The notes below the pieces were generated by a model, which saw only the letters and a list, made by a program, of their open reading frames with translations, searched no databases and was not told where the DNA came from. 64,000 nt of DNA, taken from NCBI RefSeq assembly GCF_004193775.1, contig NC_041010.1, forward strand, positions 42,397,562 to 42,461,561, written 5' to 3'. Position 1 is the stretch's first letter. Each line of letters starts with the position of its first letter. Source of the stretch: Glycine soja. Lineage: Eukaryota; Streptophyta; Magnoliopsida; Fabales; Fabaceae. Made by a program: the position numbers and the translations under genes. Of the stretch, positions 59,180 through 64,000 are shown piece by piece.

Positions 59180-61886
59180 ATGAAACTGTCACAGGCATTG
59201 GTGCGAACACCCTTCTCAACAACATCACCAGCGTTACTCCGCACTCAAAATTCTATCTTGTCCTCAAATGGCAAAAGGGTCTTTGTGTTGGGTTACCAAA
59301 GCCTCCGGCTCCCGAGTTGCGCGTGTAGCAACTCGGGATCCGCTGTTTCTTCTTCTCCGGCGGCGGCGGCGAAAGAGACTAATCCTTCGCCGCTGCCTCA
59401 TGTTGCTTCCAATTCTGGATATGATTCTGCGGTGACTCTGGAGCTGCCAGGGAAGTTGGAGGCCTTAGAGGAAGGCATTGAGAAGGTGAGAGTTGAGTTT
59501 TCAAGAGTTTATTCTTTGCTGCAATCTTTGGTTGTTTGAATTGAATGTTTTAAGCATGGTTGTTGATTGATTCTATAGGTGATTTATAGATGCCGGTTTA
59601 TGGCTATTCTGGGAGTATTTGGGTCTTTAACTGGATCATTTCTGTGTTTTATCAAGGTATGCCTTTTATACATTCTTACCAAAATTATTGTTTGCCCTTT
59701 AATGAGAAATTTGTTAAGAAAAATTGTAAATCCTCTCATCATATCAGAATTTTATAGGAATGCTTCAGTCGCCAACAAGTGCTGGTCGCAATGGTTATAC
59801 ATACTTGATTGTTGTTTCATTCAGACACAGACACCAAATCTAGTATAACCACTGCAACCAGTTACATTGGAAATGTCTCAATGGTCCTATTAAACATGTA
59901 TCCAATCTCGACCAGTTCATAAATACATGCTAGCCTTGAACCTTTCTTTAGATTAAAGTTGAAAGCTAAATTGAAGGTAGTGCTCACCTTTTTCCTTGGT
60001 TCAACTAAATAAGCAATGCTTGGTCACTGGTGTCTTTTTCCTTGTCTATTTCCTAACATTTCCTTTCAATTTTGAAAATGTATACAAAATAGCCTCTTGT
60101 ATGTATATGTGCTTCCCCTGATCCATTCAGATTTCTATGTGGAGATGAAAGCGTAAGTGGAAAAATGAAATGGGTGGAAGAGGAGGGGACATGGGAAGTT
60201 GGGAAGAATAAATGAAAGTTTGTACATTTGAAATGAAAAATTGAATAACAATATGCTTAAAAAGATATTTTGTTTGCTTAAAATGGTATGGTTGAGTTAA
60301 TTGAATCAATTTCAAATAATTAAGCAACATTAGAATCGTTATATGCTATGTCTGATGAATTTTGTTTTAATGCATAATTTTATTTTATTGACCTTTCAAC
60401 ACGCAGGGATGTACATTTGTCACAGCATCGTTTATGCAATACTTTGTAAACCGCAGTAAAGTAATCCAAACGCTAATAGAAGCTATTGGTGAGTGTCTCT
60501 AAAGTTAAACTCCTATAAGTTTGAGCTATTGGATTATTCGTATCTTATTATATCTTAGATATATGAGTATATGACATATTCTTCATTTTACTGTCGTTGA
60601 TGATAAATTGCATTAGTCCCTGTCATCAATGAAATTAAATTTGAAAATTTCCACAGAAGGGTATTTTGGCATAATGTTAGGTAAGGCAATAAGCATATTT
60701 GTTTTATGAAGGGGGTTTTTTCTTTGAAAGGGTTTTTTGAGGTTTATTGCAGAGGTACTGTAGAGCTCTTTTAAGCTATTTTCTTTTTGCTTTCGTTTCT
60801 CTTTTATGTGTTTGGATATTTGTTGTTCTATAGTTCTAATAGGATTTCTTATCTCATCTTTGTGCTTCTCTTTTTGCTAACTTCTACTTTATTTTTCAAC
60901 TAGATGTCTATCTCTTAGGAACTGTGATGCTGGTCTTTGGAATGGGTCTCTATGAGCTCTTTGTCAGTAATCTTGGAGTGGATCAAAAACCTTCTCACAG
61001 ATCAAGTCTCTTTGGTTTATTCACTCTAAAGGTTAGCTCTGGTTTATTCGATTGATCTATTATATGCAGTTCTTTGCACTGTAGTGTGCTAAAAAGATGA
61101 TTAATGTTGGTTGAAATCCTCCAAGATGGTTACTTTTAGGGGACCTGTTTTCTTGGGCAATTATTCTGTTGGATATTGTTAACGGATATATTGAGCTTTA
61201 ATTCAGTGGAGGGCAGGGCACGAGTTCTATATTAATGCAACTTTAAACGTTTTTAATGTTACTACTGCAGTTAGACACTTGTAAGTTGTAGGTAGATAAT
61301 TTTGTGAACAGATAATATTAAGGAGGCATTAGGAAGAGGTTATATTAAGTTTTATTTGTGTTTATGAAAGTGCCTTGTGACCTTCTTCGAACCTCTTTTT
61401 AACTTATTTCAATAATCTTGACAGAGAGCTTATTAAAATAAGCTTTTTACTTGTAGTTTATTTAGTAGGTTTCATAATCAAACTTATCACTAAGTTCTTA
61501 TTTAATAAGAGATTATTGAGTAAGTGACTAAGTGTTCAATTCAGCTGTTTACTAAAACATGCCCTAAATAGATTAATAGAGAACATGATTTAGTTTAAAC
61601 ATTCCATGATGGCTTTTCTTTTTCTTAATAATAATAATAATCTGTAAGTTGATGTTAGTTCCTCGGTGTTGTTTCTCCTTTTCAGGAACGACCAAAATGG
61701 CTGGATATAAAAACTGTGGATGAACTGAAAACCAAGCTTGGTCACGTCATAGTGATGCTGCTTCTGATTGGGTTGTTTGACAAAAGTAAGAAGGCTGCTA
61801 TACACACTCCTGTGGATTTGCTTTGCTTCTGTGTTTCTGTCCTCCTTTCTTCTAGTTGCCTCTTTTTGCTGTCTAAGCTGAATTAG
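59180..61886 (+). CDS. UPF0114 (YqhA-like) membrane protein, probably plastid-targeted
   Basis: Five exons: 59180-59485, 59579-59656, 60407-60488, 60904-61031 and 61686-61886; GT-AG, phases consistent, 264 aa. The Met at 59180 opens a Ser/Thr/Ala-rich, acid-poor N-terminus (MKLSQALVRTPFSTTS) typical of a chloroplast transit peptide; an alternative in-frame extension upstream has no ATG. Residues 1-95 form the leader. The UPF0114 core (about 96-264) has four hydrophobic helices: FMAILGVFGSLTGSFLCFI, VYLLGTVMLVFGMGLYELFV, LGHVIVMLLLIGLF and DLLCFCVSVLLSSSCLFLL. Exon 3 carries NRSKVIQTLIEAI and exon 4 the GLYELFVSNLG motif common in the family. Bacterial relatives (YqhA) are inner-membrane proteins of unknown function; plant members are likewise uncharacterised. 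Plastid envelope or thylakoid location is inferred. Confidence 0.9.
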
Positions 61887-63000
61887 GCAACATGATGTTC
61901 ACATACTTACATGTAAAGTGAGTATCATAACAAGTGTGATACACATAAAAAAAATTGATGTACCCAATACTTACTTTTCTTCTGTATATATTAGGATGAA
62001 TATGCAATTGTCTTGGTCTTTCCTTTGTTGTGCATTTGTACCTCTTAACCAATCACCTTGTTTGGAGTCTTCAAAATTTCCTTTCCCTTCCTTATCCGGT
62101 CATCACAAAAATTTATTAAAATCAATGGAAGAAGGTCACAGGGGATATAAATAAAGGATTTGGCTTCATACTTTTTGTTGATAATTTTTATCAACAGAGT
62201 AAAGAAAAGCACAAGTTGCTTAAAAGCAAAGCACAAGTTGCTGCTAGCTATGATTAAACGGGCGTATTTTGCAGAGTTGCGGTAGTTGAATTCTCAACTA
62301 GTTAATTAACACAAACTGTGAGGATCTTAAAGGATCTATGGAGAAGTTTTAAGCTGCTAGAATTTTCTCATCAAATCAAAAGCATCCAAGAATGAATCAC
62401 TAGTTCCCCACATGATGAGCATCTGCCAGCCTTGAGTTCGAACTTCAAATAAAACCTGGGAGTTTTTCCCAATCATAGTTAGATTCTTTATTGAATGACC
62501 AATTGACCACAATTCAGTTCACCTATTAGCAATGGATCCACCACCTCAAGCAGAAGCTTAAGAGTATTTTCTATGTTCTTCTCACAACTGACGGGAAAAG
62601 AATATTAAGACTTGAGTTAGAGACGTGTATCTAAACACACAATCATATCTTGTGAACTCGGGTAAATCAATGATGCAATTCCTTCCCGAATATAGTTTTT
62701 GTATTAAAATATTGAATGTCTATATAGTTTTTACTGCACGCGAAGTTGGTTTTGCTGGTGTTTAGAAAAAAGCTAATTGTAGGCTAGCGATGCTTATTTT
62801 TGTAGTTTAGTCTCAAGTGTTGTTTTCTCTACTCAATCATGGGCTAATTAGCTTAAACTATTGTTTGTGGGCTATGAAAACGAGGACTTGGAGCTTAGAG
62901 TTTCTGAGAAGTGGTGGAAAAATGGTAGCAATCCACCTACTAGTATTTTACTAAACAACCCATGAATGACTCAGAAATAAGATCAATCATTCTGAAAATA
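61887..63000. other. 3' flank and intergenic DNA, no gene
   Basis: Includes the likely 3' UTR of the UPF0114 gene. From about 62280 on the sequence has scattered similarity in style to retroelement internal DNA, but no domain could be read. Confidence 0.45.
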
Positions 63001-63019
63001 TTTTTTGGTCAAGCCAAGA

Positions 63020-63420
63020 GTTAAATGTTGGGCCTTCAATAAGCTTGGTCATATGAAAAAGGTTTGCAAAAATAAACCAGTGAGGACAACAAGTTCAAGT
63101 TGTTGAGCATACCAACAAGATGAGAAACAGCAATTTGTCACTACTATTATTCACCTAGTAGTAGCAAAGAAACATGACTAATAAATAGTGGGTGCACAAA
63201 TTGCATGACCTAGAATGGAGAACGTGTTGATGTCAAAGACAAGGAAGTGTTTCTTGTTAAAACTTTCTCAAGTATTAACTATATTTCAAATGTTTTATCT
63301 GTCCAATATAAATCAAAAACTCCTAAGTGTGGTACAAATGGTAGAAAGGATTTATTCATTGTGTTTTAAGGATATGAAATGCAACCATATTTGACCGTTC
63401 CAAATGTAAGCTTATGTCTA
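63020..63420 (+). mobile_element. Decayed Ty1/copia retrotransposon fragment (gag zinc knuckle and protease region)
   Basis: From 63026 a CCHC zinc-knuckle spacing is readable, with the second Cys replaced by Phe. About 150 bases on (63175-63210) the protease active-site region follows in another frame, with the catalytic Asp changed to Asn and the preceding Trp codon turned into TGA. A segment like the start of the protease/integrase spacer continues to about 63360. Several frameshifts and stops show that this is an old, inactive relic. No LTRs are visible, and the window end may cut the element. Confidence 0.7.
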
Positions 63421-64000
63421 TTAAAATAAAATAAAAGTTATCCAGTAGAATGGGAAAAAAAAGGTCATGCATGTTTTTCTAAAGCCAAGTTGTGGATTTG
63501 AAAAACATGTCTCTTAACGTGTGATTCAAATGAACTCACAATAGAAGTTGCTAGAATTAATGTTAAACCATTTTCATGCGTCATGGAAGCTACAGTAATC
63601 ATCGCCAAGGCTTTGGCCAATGGAGGAGTTAAACCTCTTGACTGGCGGGACTTTTTGTTGAGATTATCAGATTCTCTTGTCAATTCAACAATGAGTTTCA
63701 TAAAGGAGAACAATGCTAATAATGTTGTTGCAACTCACATGGGTAAGGTCCTTCAATATGAAAAATAGATTGAGGAGGATGCAAGAATTAGTGTTTCATA
63801 TGATATATTTTTTTATTGGTAAGAATTGAATCCGATATCAAAAGATTTATAGTATCCACATATTTTCTTTAACCAATTAAGTTAGAATGATAGTTGAGAT
63901 CGCGTTTAGAGTATAAAAGAAAAAACTCAAAGAAGTGTTATAAATTGAGATTTTTATATTAAAATATTGAATGTCTATAGTTTTTGTTGCCTTTAAAATT
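63421..64000. other. Right edge; possible retroelement RNase H-like remnant
   Basis: A plus-strand open frame at 63583-63768 has a faint likeness (VIIAKALANGG ... NNANNVVATHMGKVL) to the plant retroelement RNase H-like domain, which normally ends in a VAHxLAK-like motif. The resemblance is weak and upstream codons are broken. The rest is AT-rich without recognisable content. Confidence 0.25.

Noticed and set aside
1..64000. CRISPR arrays, tRNA and rRNA genes, bacterial-type operons
   Set aside because: None was seen; intron structure and gene families show a plant nuclear region where CRISPR arrays and operons are not expected.

Overview
This window looks like nuclear DNA of a dicot plant, most probably a legume close to soybean (Glycine). 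It is AT-rich, its genes are split by GT-AG introns, and it carries simple TA repeats, MULE/hAT-type MITEs, LTR-retrotransposon relics and plant-only protein families. The species assignment is inference; no organism-specific marker was searched.

Six protein-coding genes can be modelled with splice sites and unbroken frames: (1) a subfamily XII LRR receptor kinase on + at 4994-8182; (2) a PRONE-domain RopGEF of the RopGEF14 type on + at 17821-23651 (seven coding exons, including a short first exon 2.66 kb upstream of the rest); (3) a second, related LRR receptor kinase on - at 24937-28128, tail-to-tail with the RopGEF; (4) a plant membrane/coiled-coil protein of unknown function on - at 48849-51135; (5) an NDR1/HIN1-like (LEA_2) protein on - at 56562-57215; (6) a probably plastid-targeted UPF0114 membrane protein on + at 59180-61886.

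Between the genes the window is rearranged. At 8.7-11.9 kb a frameshifted PP2C (POLTERGEIST-like) fragment lies beside a broken BAHD acyltransferase gene. The BAHD copy carries an internal inversion, an inserted AT-rich block and a 333-bp MITE with a perfect 9-bp target duplication. At 29.2-35.0 kb there is a shattered partial copy of the RopGEF/receptor-kinase block, introns included, interrupted by an LTR-like repeat and by one copy of a repeat shared with 38.5-39.7 kb. The second copy of that repeat lies in a possible minus-strand transcription unit without a long ORF, whose promoter-like start (TATA box, G-box) is near 42.2 kb. At 42.2-48 kb and 53-56 kb the DNA is mostly AT-rich intergenic sequence with MITEs. 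The right end holds a decayed Ty1/copia fragment.

Functionally, the two non-RD receptor kinases belong to the family of pattern-recognition immune receptors (FLS2/EFR/Xa21 group), NHL proteins are often defence-associated, and RopGEFs are known to relay receptor-kinase signals to ROP GTPases. Their adjacency here is suggestive but does not show that they work together.
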